Shown here piece by piece: positions 1-7,278 of a DNA stretch of 13,586 nucleotides. A program made the position numbers and the translations under genes. This DNA is from Synergistaceae bacterium (GTDB lineage Bacteria > Synergistota > Synergistia > Synergistales > Synergistaceae). The notes under the pieces were generated by a model. The model did no database searches. It was not told where the DNA came from and was given only the letters and a program-made list of their open reading frames with translations. Within the stretch, counting starts at the first letter, position 1. Each line of letters opens with the position of its first letter. The stretch spans positions 1 through 13,586 of the forward strand of contig JAAZCN010000051.1 of the NCBI GenBank assembly GCA_012513245.1. Reading direction: 5' to 3'.

Positions 1-1207
1 TCGGGCAGCTTATCAGGGAGAGCAGGTCCGTTTCGGGATCCTTTGAAATAAGAGAAGAACTGTTTATTGTGCCTCTTTCCTTCATGTCTGCCGGTTCTGC
101 TGAAGGCCAGACCACTTCGGGAGCATCGCCCAGAATAGATGTAGGAAGGTCAGCGATCAGATCTCCTTTTTCATATACCCTGTATCTTCCTGTGTCCGTC
201 ATAGTTCCGACTATTGCACAGTCAAGTCCGTAATGTGCTGCCATCGCGAAGACCGGATCTAGCTTGTCCTGTTCTACTATTAGAAGCATGCGTTCCTGTG
301 ATTCGGAGAGGAATATCTCCCATGGAGCCATACCCTTTTCCCTCAGGGGGATCTTTTCAACGGCTATGTCTATCCCGCATCCGCTCTTGTGGGCTATCTC
401 ACTTGAAGAAGAGAGTATGCCGGCAGCTCCCATGTCCTGCATGGAAGCGATGAGGTCTTTGTCAAGAAGGTCCATGCAGCACTCAATAAGCAGCTTTTCT
501 TCAAAGGGGTCGCCTATCTGTATTTGAGGCTTGCTTGCTTTTGAGTCCTCATCAAGCTCACGGGAGGCGAAAGAAGCCCCTGCTATTCCATCACGCCCTG
601 TCTTGGAGCCAAGGAGGACGGCAAAGTCTTCATTTTTTGCTGTCTGCGAGCTTGCCATCTTATCAAGACGCACGAAGCCCGAGCTAAAAGCGTTTACAAG
701 CGGGTTGTCATTGTAGCAGGGTGAATAGAAGGTCTTTCCTCCTACGATGGGCACACCGACTGCATTGCCGTAAGCTCCTATACCTTCAACTATTCCTTTG
801 GAGAGATTCTCTGTTTTTTTAAGTGAAGGATCGCCGAAGAATAGTCCGTCCATCGAGACCGAAGGTCGGGCTCCCATGGCTATTATGTCCCTGATTATGC
901 CGCCAACGCCGGTTGCGGCTCCCTGAAAAGGAGCAACTGCGGAGGGGGGGTTGTGGCTTTCGACTTTGAATGCAAAGCCCCAGCCCTCTCCCATGTCGAC
1001 TACACCGGCGTTCTCCCCCTGTCCCTGGAGAACGTATTTTCCCTTCGAAGGGTATGTCATTAGGAGCCTCTTAGTCGATTTGTAACTGCAGTGTTCTGAC
1101 CACATTACGCCGATCAGCTGTGTCTCAAGGGGGTTGGGTTCTCTTTCAAGAAGCTCGTTTATACGTTTGTATTCTGAGTCTGAAAGGCCCGCGCTTTTGT
1201 GATCCAT
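1..1207 (-). CDS. purL: Phosphoribosylformylglycinamidine synthase, large catalytic subunit (small-type PurL), partial
   Basis: The catalytic subunit of FGAM synthase uses ATP and ammonia delivered from PurQ to turn FGAR into FGAM, step four of purine synthesis in the cytoplasm. 402 complete codons are visible; small-type PurL is usually about 720-760 residues, so the C-terminal part lies beyond the left edge. Seen: the MWSEHCSYK motif with H39, the SHN-x-PSA motif at 84-90, the glycine-rich GAATGVGGIIRD at 97-107, and a DMGAAG motif typical of the AIRS/PurM-like fold. The position after SHN is proline (P87), where the usual motif reads SHNHPSA. The ATG overlaps the purQ stop by one base (TGATG), and an AGAGGTGA ribosome binding site lies inside the end of purQ, so translation is probably coupled. 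Identity is firm; the effect of P87 is not known. Confidence 0.96.
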   Translation of the reverse strand, partial: MDHKSAGLSDSEYKRINELLEREPNPLETQLIGVMWSEHCSYKSTKRLLMTYPSKGKYVLQGQGENAGVVDMGEGWGFAFKVESHNPPSAVAPFQGAATGVGGIIRDIIAMGARPSVSMDGLFFGDPSLKKTENLSKGIVEGIGAYGNAVGVPIVGGKTFYSPCYNDNPLVNAFSSGFVRLDKMASSQTAKNEDFAVLLGSKTGRDGIAGASFASRELDEDSKASKPQIQIGDPFEEKLLIECCMDLLDKDLIASMQDMGAAGILSSSSEIAHKSGCGIDIAVEKIPLREKGMAPWEIFLSESQERMLLIVEQDKLDPVFAMAAHYGLDCAIVGTMTDTGRYRVYEKGDLIADLPTSILGDAPEVVWPSAEPADMKERGTINSSSLISKDPETDLLSLISCP

Positions 1208-1920
1208 CAGCATTCACCTCTTTCTGCAAAAGCTTTCGCTATTGAATTCCAGAACCTGATGCCGTCTGTTCCGCCGTTAAGATGGGGGATCGTGGCACGT
1301 TCCGGGTGAGGCATCAGTCCGAGTATATTGCCTTTTTCACTGCATATGCCGGCTATGCCGTTCAAAGCACCGTTAGGCGCATATTCGGCACCTGCCCTTT
1401 TAGTGTCGGGGTCTGCATACCTAAAGACTACACGTCCAGCGTCTTCAAGTTTTTTGAGGTCGTCCTGCGGAAGGAAAAAGAGACCCTCGTGGTGGGCGAT
1501 CGGAAACTGGAGCACCTCACTCTTTTTAAGGCCTGAGGTAAATTTATTGTCTGTCTGTTCGACCCGAACAAAACATCTGCTGCAGATAAAGGTAAGGGAA
1601 GTGTTCGGAAGAAGCGCGCCGGGCAGCATTTTTGTCTCTGTAAGTATCTGAAATCCGTTGCATATGCCGAGCACAAGTCCGCCTCTGGCCGCATGTTCTT
1701 TCACTGCTTTGATGATGGGGGATCTTGCTGCCATTGCCCCGGAGCGGAGATAGTCCCCATATGAGTAACCTCCCGGCAGTACCACAAGGTCCGGCTGTTG
1801 ACAGAAATTTTCTTCTTCGTGCCATACCATGTCCACAGCTGTTTTCATTGATTCGCTTACTGCCCGTTGGACATCTCTGTCACAATTACTTCCGGGGAAG
1901 GCAATTACAGCAGTTTTCAT
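1207..1920 (-). CDS. purQ: Phosphoribosylformylglycinamidine synthase, glutaminase subunit PurQ
   Basis: This class I glutamine amidotransferase hydrolyses glutamine and passes ammonia to PurL. The 237-residue length is normal. Seen: the N-terminal AFPGSNCDRD typical of PurQ, the PGGYSYGDYLRSGA oxyanion region at 49-62, the nucleophile C87 in GICNGFQ, and the His/Glu pair H205 and E207 in PHPERA, so the catalytic triad is complete. The start overlaps the purS stop by four bases (ATGA) and the stop overlaps purL by one base, which points to a single transcript with coupled translation of the three subunits. Expression probably comes from the promoter upstream of purS. No oddities were noticed. 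Confidence 0.97.
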   Translation of the reverse strand: MKTAVIAFPGSNCDRDVQRAVSESMKTAVDMVWHEEENFCQQPDLVVLPGGYSYGDYLRSGAMAARSPIIKAVKEHAARGGLVLGICNGFQILTETKMLPGALLPNTSLTFICSRCFVRVEQTDNKFTSGLKKSEVLQFPIAHHEGLFFLPQDDLKKLEDAGRVVFRYADPDTKRAGAEYAPNGALNGIAGICSEKGNILGLMPHPERATIPHLNGGTDGIRFWNSIAKAFAERGEC

Positions 1921-2174
1921 CGCCCTGTTTCCTTGACTGAAACATTAAAGGTCTCTATAAGGTCGTTGCAGAGAAGATCGGAACACATCGATCCCAGGAT
2001 TTTTATTGCTTCTTCCTCTGTTTCCGCCTGCAGTTTCATATTTACTATCTTACCGACCCTTACCTCGTCAACTCCCTTGTATCCGAGATGAGTCAGAGTC
2101 TTTTCCACTGCCTTTCCCTGTGTGTCCAGTACCCCTTCACGTGGTGTTATAAGCACTTCAGCCTGAAAGATCAT
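1917..2174 (-). CDS. purS: Phosphoribosylformylglycinamidine synthase subunit PurS
   Basis: A small structural subunit that bridges PurL and PurQ in organisms with the split, small-type FGAM synthase. The 85 residues match the family length. Seen: the opening beta strand (FQAEVLITPREGVLDTQGKA) followed by HLGYKGVDEVRVGK, the characteristic PurS pattern. A purine-rich AAGGGGG ribosome binding site lies about 9 bases before the ATG. It is the first gene of the minus-strand purSQL unit; a promoter with TTGACA and TATATT boxes lies about 60-90 bases upstream. The leader would be only about 54 nt, too short for a purine riboswitch. Confidence 0.96.
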   Translation of the reverse strand: MIFQAEVLITPREGVLDTQGKAVEKTLTHLGYKGVDEVRVGKIVNMKLQAETEEEAIKILGSMCSDLLCNDLIETFNVSVKETGR

Positions 2175-2234
2175 ACAGTCGGCCCCCTTAAGTTGTTTGT
2201 TAGTTTAGAATAAATTGTCCACTAGATAGTTCAT

Positions 2235-2263
2235 AATATAGTCCTCAATAAAATAAATGTCAA
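2235..2263 (-). promoter_or_regulatory. Sigma70-type promoter for purSQL
   Basis: Read on the minus strand, a perfect -35 box TTGACA (2263-2258) is followed after 17 bases by TATATT (2240-2235), five of six matches to the -10 consensus. The predicted start is near 2228, giving a leader of about 54 nt to the purS ATG. Seen in sequence; activity is inferred. Confidence 0.75.
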
Positions 2264-2298
2264 CGTTTTGTCTCATGCTAATGCAACACGAAAAAACA

Positions 2299-2355
2299 GG
2301 GCATTCCAACACTGAACCGAAATTGCTAATTTTAAGATTAAATGTTGGATATCCC
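2299..2355. repeat. Imperfect inverted repeat between the divergent pur and liv promoters
   Basis: Arms TCCAACA (2305-2311) and TGTTGGA (2343-2349) are perfectly complementary, and outer GGG (2299-2301) and CCC (2353-2355) also pair, separated by a 3/3 internal mismatch. The central segment is 31 bases. It lies upstream of both promoters, so it is outside both predicted transcripts; it could be a paired protein-binding site or chance. Confidence 0.35.
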
Positions 2356-2409
2356 TTGTGGTGGAAGGGGTCAGGGTGGGTTACAACAAATGTGAAAAAT
2401 AACAAGAAA

Positions 2410-2439
2410 TTGACAGTATGTTACTTAATTAACTATAAT
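2410..2439 (+). promoter_or_regulatory. Consensus sigma70-type promoter for livKHMGF
   Basis: A perfect TTGACA (2410-2415) and a perfect TATAAT (2434-2439) are separated by 18 bases. The predicted start is near 2446, leaving a leader of about 67 nt before livK. A match on all twelve positions suggests a strong basal promoter, fitting a highly made binding protein, and makes control by a repressor likely. Confidence 0.82.
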
Positions 2440-2456
2440 GACTCTGTAACTGATAT

Positions 2457-2472
2457 ACCAGAAAATTCTGGT
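2457..2472. promoter_or_regulatory. 16-bp inverted repeat, candidate operator in the livK leader
   Basis: ACCAGAA and TTCTGGT form perfect 7-bp arms around a central AA. The site begins about 11 bases downstream of the predicted livK transcription start, a typical roadblock repressor position. With a 2-base centre it is unlikely to fold as an RNA hairpin, so a DNA-binding dimer is the better reading. The regulator is unknown. Confidence 0.5.
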
Positions 2473-2512
2473 TGTCGTATCTTAAATCATTCTTACAGGA
2501 GGTCGATTTTTA

Positions 2513-3778
2513 ATGCAACTCAGAAAGCGTTCCACGATCGCGGTACTTATGGTTCTTGCTCTCTCTTTGATGGTCTGTTCCTCAGCTTTTGCAGCCGATA
2601 AGGTCATCAAGATAGGCGCGCTCTTCCCCCTCACCGGACCGGCTGCTGTTTCGGGCCAGAATTGTGTAAATGCAGTTCTTTCTGCAGCAGATGTGATCAA
2701 CAAGGCAAATCCGGATATAGATATGCCTCTTGCAGCGAAGGCAGGTCTTCTCAATGGATATAAAATTGAAATAATCAAGGCCGACCACCAGGGAAAACCT
2801 GATGTAGCCAAGTCTGAAGCGGAGCGTCTCTATAATCAGGAGAAAGTCTTTGCGATCGTAGGATCCTACAACAGCTCTGCAACCAAACCAGCCAGCGCAG
2901 TTGCCGAGCGTGCAAAGAAGATATTCATGTGTGGATGCTCAAGTTCAGCGCAGTTGACAGAGCGCAATTACAAGTATTTCTTCCGCCATGCGGCTACAGA
3001 CGCAATCGAATCAAAGGAATTCGTTGATTACATCGGACACCTTAACAAAACACAGAAAGCCGGTATAAAGACAATTGGTCTGATCTACGAAAACACCGAG
3101 TTTGGAAAGCATGCTGCAGAAGAGGGACACAAGGCTGCAAAGGTAGCAGGGCTTAAGGTCGTAGCCGATGTACCCTTTAACAACGGAGCCACAAACCTCA
3201 ACAGTGAAGTCCTGACACTCAAAGCGGCAAATCCCGATGCAGTATTCGGCGCTGCCCTCGGTGGGGACTACTCACTATGGGTGCGTACAATGAAACAGGT
3301 AAACTGGCTTCCGAAGATAGCCCTCAACTACTGCACAGGATACCAGAACCCTGCCGTCCAGAAGGAACTTGCCGGAGACGGTGACCACTTCATGGGTGGA
3401 ATGGGATATTCACCGGAACTTGCAAAAGAATTTATGCCCGAAGCGATAAAGGTCCAGGCAAAATACTACTTCCCAAGAAGCAATCAGGATTTAGACAGCG
3501 ACTCTATTCAGGAAGCTATTATGCTCATGGTACTCGCACAGGCTATAGAGAAGGCCGGATCAGTTGATACTGAAAAGGTAGTTAAGGCTCTCAGAACAGA
3601 AGAATTCCCCTCAGGAATGGCTCTCAGTGGAAAAGTAAAGTTCGAGCCGGGTGGACAGAACATTTACGCGCTTAGCGTAATCACGCAGATAAAGAATCTT
3701 GAATACAATACAGTCTTCCCGCTTAAGTACAAGGAGGGAGATCCTGTATTCCCCATGGTCCCGTGGGACAAACGCTAA
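2513..3778 (+). CDS. livK: ABC transporter substrate-binding protein, branched-chain amino acid (LivK/LivJ) type
   Basis: The extracytoplasmic receptor of a LIV-type importer captures amino acids and delivers them to LivHM. The 421 residues begin with a Sec signal peptide: MQLRKR, a hydrophobic stretch at about 9-22, and a likely signal peptidase I site after AFA (residues 25-27). A Cys at 22 sits in a poor lipobox context, so a lipoprotein is less likely. The mature part starts with IKIGALFPLTG, the usual first strand of the Peripla_BP_6 fold, and carries the SSSAQLTE ligand-loop region. Slightly longer than the E. coli LivJ/LivK proteins. AGGAGGT (2497-2503) sits 9 bases before the ATG. It leads the livKHMGF operon, under a consensus promoter. 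The exact ligand (Leu/Ile/Val or another amino acid or amide) cannot be read from sequence. Confidence 0.93.
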   Translation: MQLRKRSTIAVLMVLALSLMVCSSAFAADKVIKIGALFPLTGPAAVSGQNCVNAVLSAADVINKANPDIDMPLAAKAGLLNGYKIEIIKADHQGKPDVAKSEAERLYNQEKVFAIVGSYNSSATKPASAVAERAKKIFMCGCSSSAQLTERNYKYFFRHAATDAIESKEFVDYIGHLNKTQKAGIKTIGLIYENTEFGKHAAEEGHKAAKVAGLKVVADVPFNNGATNLNSEVLTLKAANPDAVFGAALGGDYSLWVRTMKQVNWLPKIALNYCTGYQNPAVQKELAGDGDHFMGGMGYSPELAKEFMPEAIKVQAKYYFPRSNQDLDSDSIQEAIMLMVLAQAIEKAGSVDTEKVVKALRTEEFPSGMALSGKVKFEPGGQNIYALSVITQIKNLEYNTVFPLKYKEGDPVFPMVPWDKR

Positions 3779-3802
3779 TTAATTTAAAATTTTAAGCGTT
3801 AT

Positions 3803-3836
3803 GAGGCGGGGCGGTTTATTCTGCCCCGCCTCTTTT
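3803..3836 (+). terminator. Stem-loop between livK and livH, probable partial terminator or mRNA stabiliser
   Basis: A perfect 10-bp GC-rich stem (GAGGCGGGGC at 3803-3812 with GCCCCGCCTC at 3823-3832) encloses a 10-base loop and is followed by only four T residues. Its position between the binding-protein gene and the permease genes fits partial termination or 3'-end protection, giving more LivK than LivHMGF. Confidence 0.75.
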
Positions 3837-3852
3837 AGGGAGGTTTTTTATA

Positions 3853-4713
3853 GTGGATAACTTTGTTCAGGTGTTAATAGACGGGATCCTCAGCGGGCTT
3901 TTGTATGCCCTTGTTGCGGCGGGGCTCAGCTTGATGTGGGGAGTAATGGATGTTATCAACTTCGCACATGGGGAATTTCTGATGGTTGCAATGTATCTAT
4001 GTTACTGGATAGGTGAAATACTTGGAATAGACCCGCTGTTTTCATGGATAGCGGGTGGAATATTCCTCTTCTTTATTGGAGCTTTGACATATAAGCTGAT
4101 AATAAAGAACAGTCTTGGAAAAGCTGCTATGGCGCCTTTGCTTGCAACCTTCGGTCTTTCAATGTTTCTTAAAAATTTTTGCATGAATCGTTTTACTCCA
4201 AATTTTCGTCTGCTCACGGGCACAATAATGGAAGGCAAAACGTTCCGGTTTGCCGGAGCAATTGTTTCAGTACCTCAGCTTGTTACAGCTATCTTCTCGC
4301 TTGTAGTGCTCCTTGGCGTTTACTGGATAATAAAGAAGACGAGAGTTGGTTGGGCTATCCAGGCGACATCAATGGACAAAGAAGCTGCTGAACTAATGGG
4401 TATCGACACTGAAAATATTTATCTGCTCGTCTTTGGGATAGGCGGCGCCTGTGTTGGCGTGGCGGGCGGACTTATGACCACATATCTCGCAGTGCACCCC
4501 GAAGTAGGATCGCTTTTCAGCCTCATCGCATTCGTAGTAGTCGCTCTTGGAGGATTCGGGAGTATTCCGGGGGCACTTTTAGCAGCCCTGTTAATAGGTC
4601 TTGTAGAGTCATTTGCAGGTTTCTACGTAGCAGCGGTGGTAAAGTATGTGGCGGTTTTTGCGATATATCTTGTCGTAATAATGATCAGACCTAAGGGTCT
4701 ATTCGGATGGTGA
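3853..4713 (+). CDS. livH: Branched-chain amino acid ABC transporter permease LivH
   Basis: An inner-membrane permease that pairs with LivM to form the import channel. The 286 residues are strongly hydrophobic, with about eight likely membrane segments. Seen: the N-terminal GLSLMWGVMDVINFAHGEF (24-42), diagnostic of LivH, and the coupling loop AIQATSMDKEAAELMGID (168-185) that contacts the ATPases, followed by a GGACVGVAGGL segment. It starts with GTG at 3853, supported by an AGGGAGG ribosome binding site at 3837-3843. The stop codon overlaps the livM start by seven bases, so the two permeases are probably translated together. It lies downstream of the livK stem-loop. Confidence 0.95.
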   Translation: MDNFVQVLIDGILSGLLYALVAAGLSLMWGVMDVINFAHGEFLMVAMYLCYWIGEILGIDPLFSWIAGGIFLFFIGALTYKLIIKNSLGKAAMAPLLATFGLSMFLKNFCMNRFTPNFRLLTGTIMEGKTFRFAGAIVSVPQLVTAIFSLVVLLGVYWIIKKTRVGWAIQATSMDKEAAELMGIDTENIYLLVFGIGGACVGVAGGLMTTYLAVHPEVGSLFSLIAFVVVALGGFGSIPGALLAALLIGLVESFAGFYVAAVVKYVAVFAIYLVVIMIRPKGLFGW

Positions 4714-5708
4714 CAGCGATGTTTAAAAATAAAACAGACAAATTATGGTATGGGTTTCTCGCTGCAGCCGTTATTCTGCCCTTTATTCCCGGTGTAATAG
4801 GAGGATCTTTTTTTGGACACGTTGCTACGATGATACTACTTTATGCGGCAATGGCTCAGTCGTGGAATATAATAAGCGGATACTGCGGGCAGACCTCTTT
4901 TGGCCACTCGGTCTTCTTTGGAATAGGTGCCTATGGAACGGCCCTTGCAGTAGTTACTTACAACAGCCTTCCCTGGTATGGGATGCCGCTTGGGATGCTT
5001 GCAGCAGCTCTTGTCTCGGTGATCATCAGCTATCCATGTTTCAAGCTTAAGGGACATTATTTTGCGATAGCAACTTTTGCGATCGTAGAGATATTCAGCC
5101 GTCTATTTATGATCTGGGACGCTGTCGGTGGAGCTGTCGGACTTGACTACCCCATATTGCCGGATGGCTGGAAAAATTTTTCCTGGTCGTTCACAAAAAA
5201 CGGATACTATCTTGGGGCGCTTGGAATATTTATCCTTGTTTTCGGTATAGTCAGATGGATAGAGAGAAATCGTCCGGGTTACTATCTCAGAGCGGTGCGT
5301 GAAGGGCAGGAGACCGCAGAGTCACTTGGTGTCAACAGTACTGTCGTAAAACTCTCAGCGATGGCACTTTCGGCTTCACTGGCGGCACTTTGCGGATCTT
5401 TCTTTGCACAGTACAATTATCGTGTTGACCCGCCCATGGTGATGTCTCTTGACATGTCCATGAAATTCGTCCTGATTACGATACTCGGAGGGCTTGGAAC
5501 CTTCTGGGGACCGTTGCTTGGAGCTGTCGTGCTTATCCCGCTTCAGGAATATACCCGTGCATATCTTTCTCATCTCGGAGCGGGCGTTGACCTGATGATC
5601 TTCGGCCTGATCATCATAATAGTGATGGTCAAGCAGCCTCTCGGGATAATGGGAGTGATCAGGTATATGACAAAAAGAAAAATCGCAAAGAGAGAAGGTG
5701 ACGCGTGA
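4707..5708 (+). CDS. livM: Branched-chain amino acid ABC transporter permease LivM
   Basis: The second membrane subunit of the importer, 333 residues, with about eight to ten hydrophobic segments. Seen: the hallmark GQTSFGHSVFFGIGAYG at 61-77, the coupling loop AVREGQETAESLGVN at 196-210, and ILGGLGTFWGPLLGA at 259-273. The ATG at 4707 lies inside the end of livH and has AAGGG at 4693-4697 about nine bases before it; GTG at 4710 and ATG at 4719 are in-frame alternatives with less support. The stop TGA overlaps the likely livG ATG by one base. Its length is in the range of family members that lack the long E. coli N-terminus. Confidence 0.95.
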   Translation: MVTAMFKNKTDKLWYGFLAAAVILPFIPGVIGGSFFGHVATMILLYAAMAQSWNIISGYCGQTSFGHSVFFGIGAYGTALAVVTYNSLPWYGMPLGMLAAALVSVIISYPCFKLKGHYFAIATFAIVEIFSRLFMIWDAVGGAVGLDYPILPDGWKNFSWSFTKNGYYLGALGIFILVFGIVRWIERNRPGYYLRAVREGQETAESLGVNSTVVKLSAMALSASLAALCGSFFAQYNYRVDPPMVMSLDMSMKFVLITILGGLGTFWGPLLGAVVLIPLQEYTRAYLSHLGAGVDLMIFGLIIIIVMVKQPLGIMGVIRYMTKRKIAKREGDA

Positions 5709-6457
5709 TGGCACTGCTTGAAGTCAAAAATTTAACGATGAAGTTTGGATCTCTGCTTGCCAACAGCGATGTCTCCTTTGATGTAGAAGTTGGGACCATA
5801 GTAGGCCTTATAGGTCCGAACGGAGCCGGTAAAACGACTCTTTTCAACTGTATTGCAGGTCTTTACAAACCGGCAGAAGGAAAAGTTATATTTGACGGGC
5901 GTGACGTTACCGGATTCCCCTCATGGAAGATGGCCCGTCTCGGTCTGGCAAGGACTTTCCAGGTTGTCAGGCCACTAAAAGAGATGACGGTCTATGAAAA
6001 TATACTTGTGGGAGCCTACATGCGCTACCGCGACACTGTAAAGGCCAACGAAGTAGCTGCACATTGCATGGAACTCTGTTTTCTTGAAGATCTCAGAGAC
6101 AAGCTTGCAGGCGGGCTTACGATAGGCAACAAAAAGAGACTGGAATTGGCCAGATCACTTGCGACAGGCCCCAAACTACTTCTACTGGATGAATCTGTAG
6201 CGGGACTGACGTCTACCGAGTTAAGAGAAATGGTTGAAGTTATCGTAAGGCTGAAGCAGGAGGGTATAACGATCCTGATGGTCGAGCACATCATGGAGGC
6301 AATTATGCCAATTGCGGACAAAATAGTCGTTCTTGCGAGTGGCCAAAAAATTGCTGAAGGTAGCCCTAAGGTTGTTATAAATGATCCTACAGTTATAACG
6401 GCCTACTTTGGTGAAAAATTTGCAAAGAGACTAAGGGACTCTAAGGAGGGACAGTGA
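5708..6457 (+). CDS. livG: Branched-chain amino acid ABC transporter ATP-binding protein LivG
   Basis: One of the two cytoplasmic ATPases that drive uptake through LivHM. 249 residues from ATG 5708, chosen because AAGGTG at 5695-5700 is well spaced from it; a GTG at 5705 is an alternative. Seen: Walker A GPNGAGKTT at 36-44, the Q-loop glutamine Q85 in ARTFQ, Walker B LLLLDE at 157-162 with the catalytic glutamate, and the switch histidine H194 in VEHIME. The ABC signature reads TIGNK (138-142) instead of LSGGQ, and the Walker B glutamate is followed by Ser rather than Pro. Departure from LSGGQ is known within LivG-type ATPases. The stop overlaps the livF start by one base. Confidence 0.94.
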   Translation: MALLEVKNLTMKFGSLLANSDVSFDVEVGTIVGLIGPNGAGKTTLFNCIAGLYKPAEGKVIFDGRDVTGFPSWKMARLGLARTFQVVRPLKEMTVYENILVGAYMRYRDTVKANEVAAHCMELCFLEDLRDKLAGGLTIGNKKRLELARSLATGPKLLLLDESVAGLTSTELREMVEVIVRLKQEGITILMVEHIMEAIMPIADKIVVLASGQKIAEGSPKVVINDPTVITAYFGEKFAKRLRDSKEGQ

Positions 6458-7170
6458 TGTCAGCGATGCTAGAGGTAAAAAACATACACTGCGCTTACGA
6501 TGGAGTACCCGTTATTCACGGAATCTCATTAGAAGTCAACGAGGGTGAGTTGGTCGCCATAATCGGAGCCAATGGAGCCGGTAAAAGTACTTTGATGAGG
6601 ACGATATCCGGATTGATGCATCCTGTCAGCGGAACAATAAATTTTATGGGAGAGGATATTTCTAAGACTCCGGCCTCGGCTGCCATAAAAAAGGGACTCA
6701 GCTATGTTCCTGAGGGACGTCGCCTTTTTTCAAAACTGACAGTTCGTGAAAACCTTGAACTTGGAGCGTTTGCTACAAAAGAGAGGAAGGTCATAGACGA
6801 ACGTCTGGAGGAGATGTACGATCTTTTCCCTATCCTCAAAGACCGCAGGGATCAGACAGCAGAGACGATGAGCGGTGGCGAGCAGCAGATGTGCGCCATA
6901 GCGAGAGGACTCATGTCAAGGCCTAAACTGATCCTCCTTGATGAACTATCTCTTGGACTGCAGCCAAGCCTTGTCGAAAAAGTTTTTGAGACCGTCATTG
7001 AAATAAATAAGAGGGGATTAACTATACTCCTCGTCGAGCAGATGGTGCAGGAGGCCCTTGAAATTGCGAAGAGGGGCTATGTAGTGCAGACTGGTTCGAT
7101 AGTCTACTCAGGCACATCCCAGGAACTTCTCTGCTCTGAAGAAGTCCGCAAGGCATACATGGGCATGTAA
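6457..7170 (+). CDS. livF: Branched-chain amino acid ABC transporter ATP-binding protein LivF
   Basis: The second cytoplasmic ATPase of the importer, expected to pair with LivG. 237 residues from ATG 6457, which has an AAGGAGGG ribosome binding site at 6443-6450; GTG 6454 is too close to it and ATG 6466 too far. Seen: Walker A GANGAGKST at 37-45, the LivF-type YVPEGRRLF at 83-91, a canonical MSGGEQQ signature at 138-144, and Walker B LILLDE at 158-163. At the switch position there is Gln (Q195 in LLVEQ) instead of His, which is usual for LivF. Its consensus signature may compensate for the degenerate one in LivG if they form a heterodimer. Last gene of the liv operon. Confidence 0.94.
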   Translation: MSAMLEVKNIHCAYDGVPVIHGISLEVNEGELVAIIGANGAGKSTLMRTISGLMHPVSGTINFMGEDISKTPASAAIKKGLSYVPEGRRLFSKLTVRENLELGAFATKERKVIDERLEEMYDLFPILKDRRDQTAETMSGGEQQMCAIARGLMSRPKLILLDELSLGLQPSLVEKVFETVIEINKRGLTILLVEQMVQEALEIAKRGYVVQTGSIVYSGTSQELLCSEEVRKAYMGM

Positions 7171-7210
7171 CCTGCACCGATCTTTTCTAAAAAATAATAT
7201 TGCTTGAAAT

Positions 7211-7247
7211 AAAAAAGGCCGATGCTGTGTTTAAATAGCATCGGCCT
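7211..7247 (-). terminator. Intrinsic terminator of the GltB-like gene, possibly also acting on the liv operon
   Basis: A perfect 11-bp stem (AGGCCGATGCT at 7216-7226 with AGCATCGGCCT at 7237-7247) encloses a 10-base loop. On the minus strand it is followed by six T residues (7216-7211), a classic terminator about 32 bases past the GltB-like stop. On the plus strand, 45 bases past livF, there is no T-run after the stem, so termination in that direction would be weaker. Confidence 0.85.
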
Positions 7248-7278
7248 ATGTCTGTCCGGTCGTAAGTAGAGTTTTTTA

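Noticed and set aside
214..716. Plus-strand frames of 60-90 codons near the left edge
   Set aside because: They are antisense to purL, which is supported along its whole visible length.
943..949. Frameshift in purL at a seven-base homopolymer
   Set aside because: The frame is continuous and the protein is conserved on both sides, so no frameshift; only the substitution at codon 87 is odd.
2175..2228. Possible purine riboswitch before purS
   Set aside because: The predicted leader is only about 54 nt, too short for the three-way junction, and no conserved loops are seen.
2257..2601. 114-codon plus-strand frame across the purS-livK intergenic region
   Set aside because: It runs through both predicted promoters and into livK in another frame; it has no ribosome site and looks like chance.
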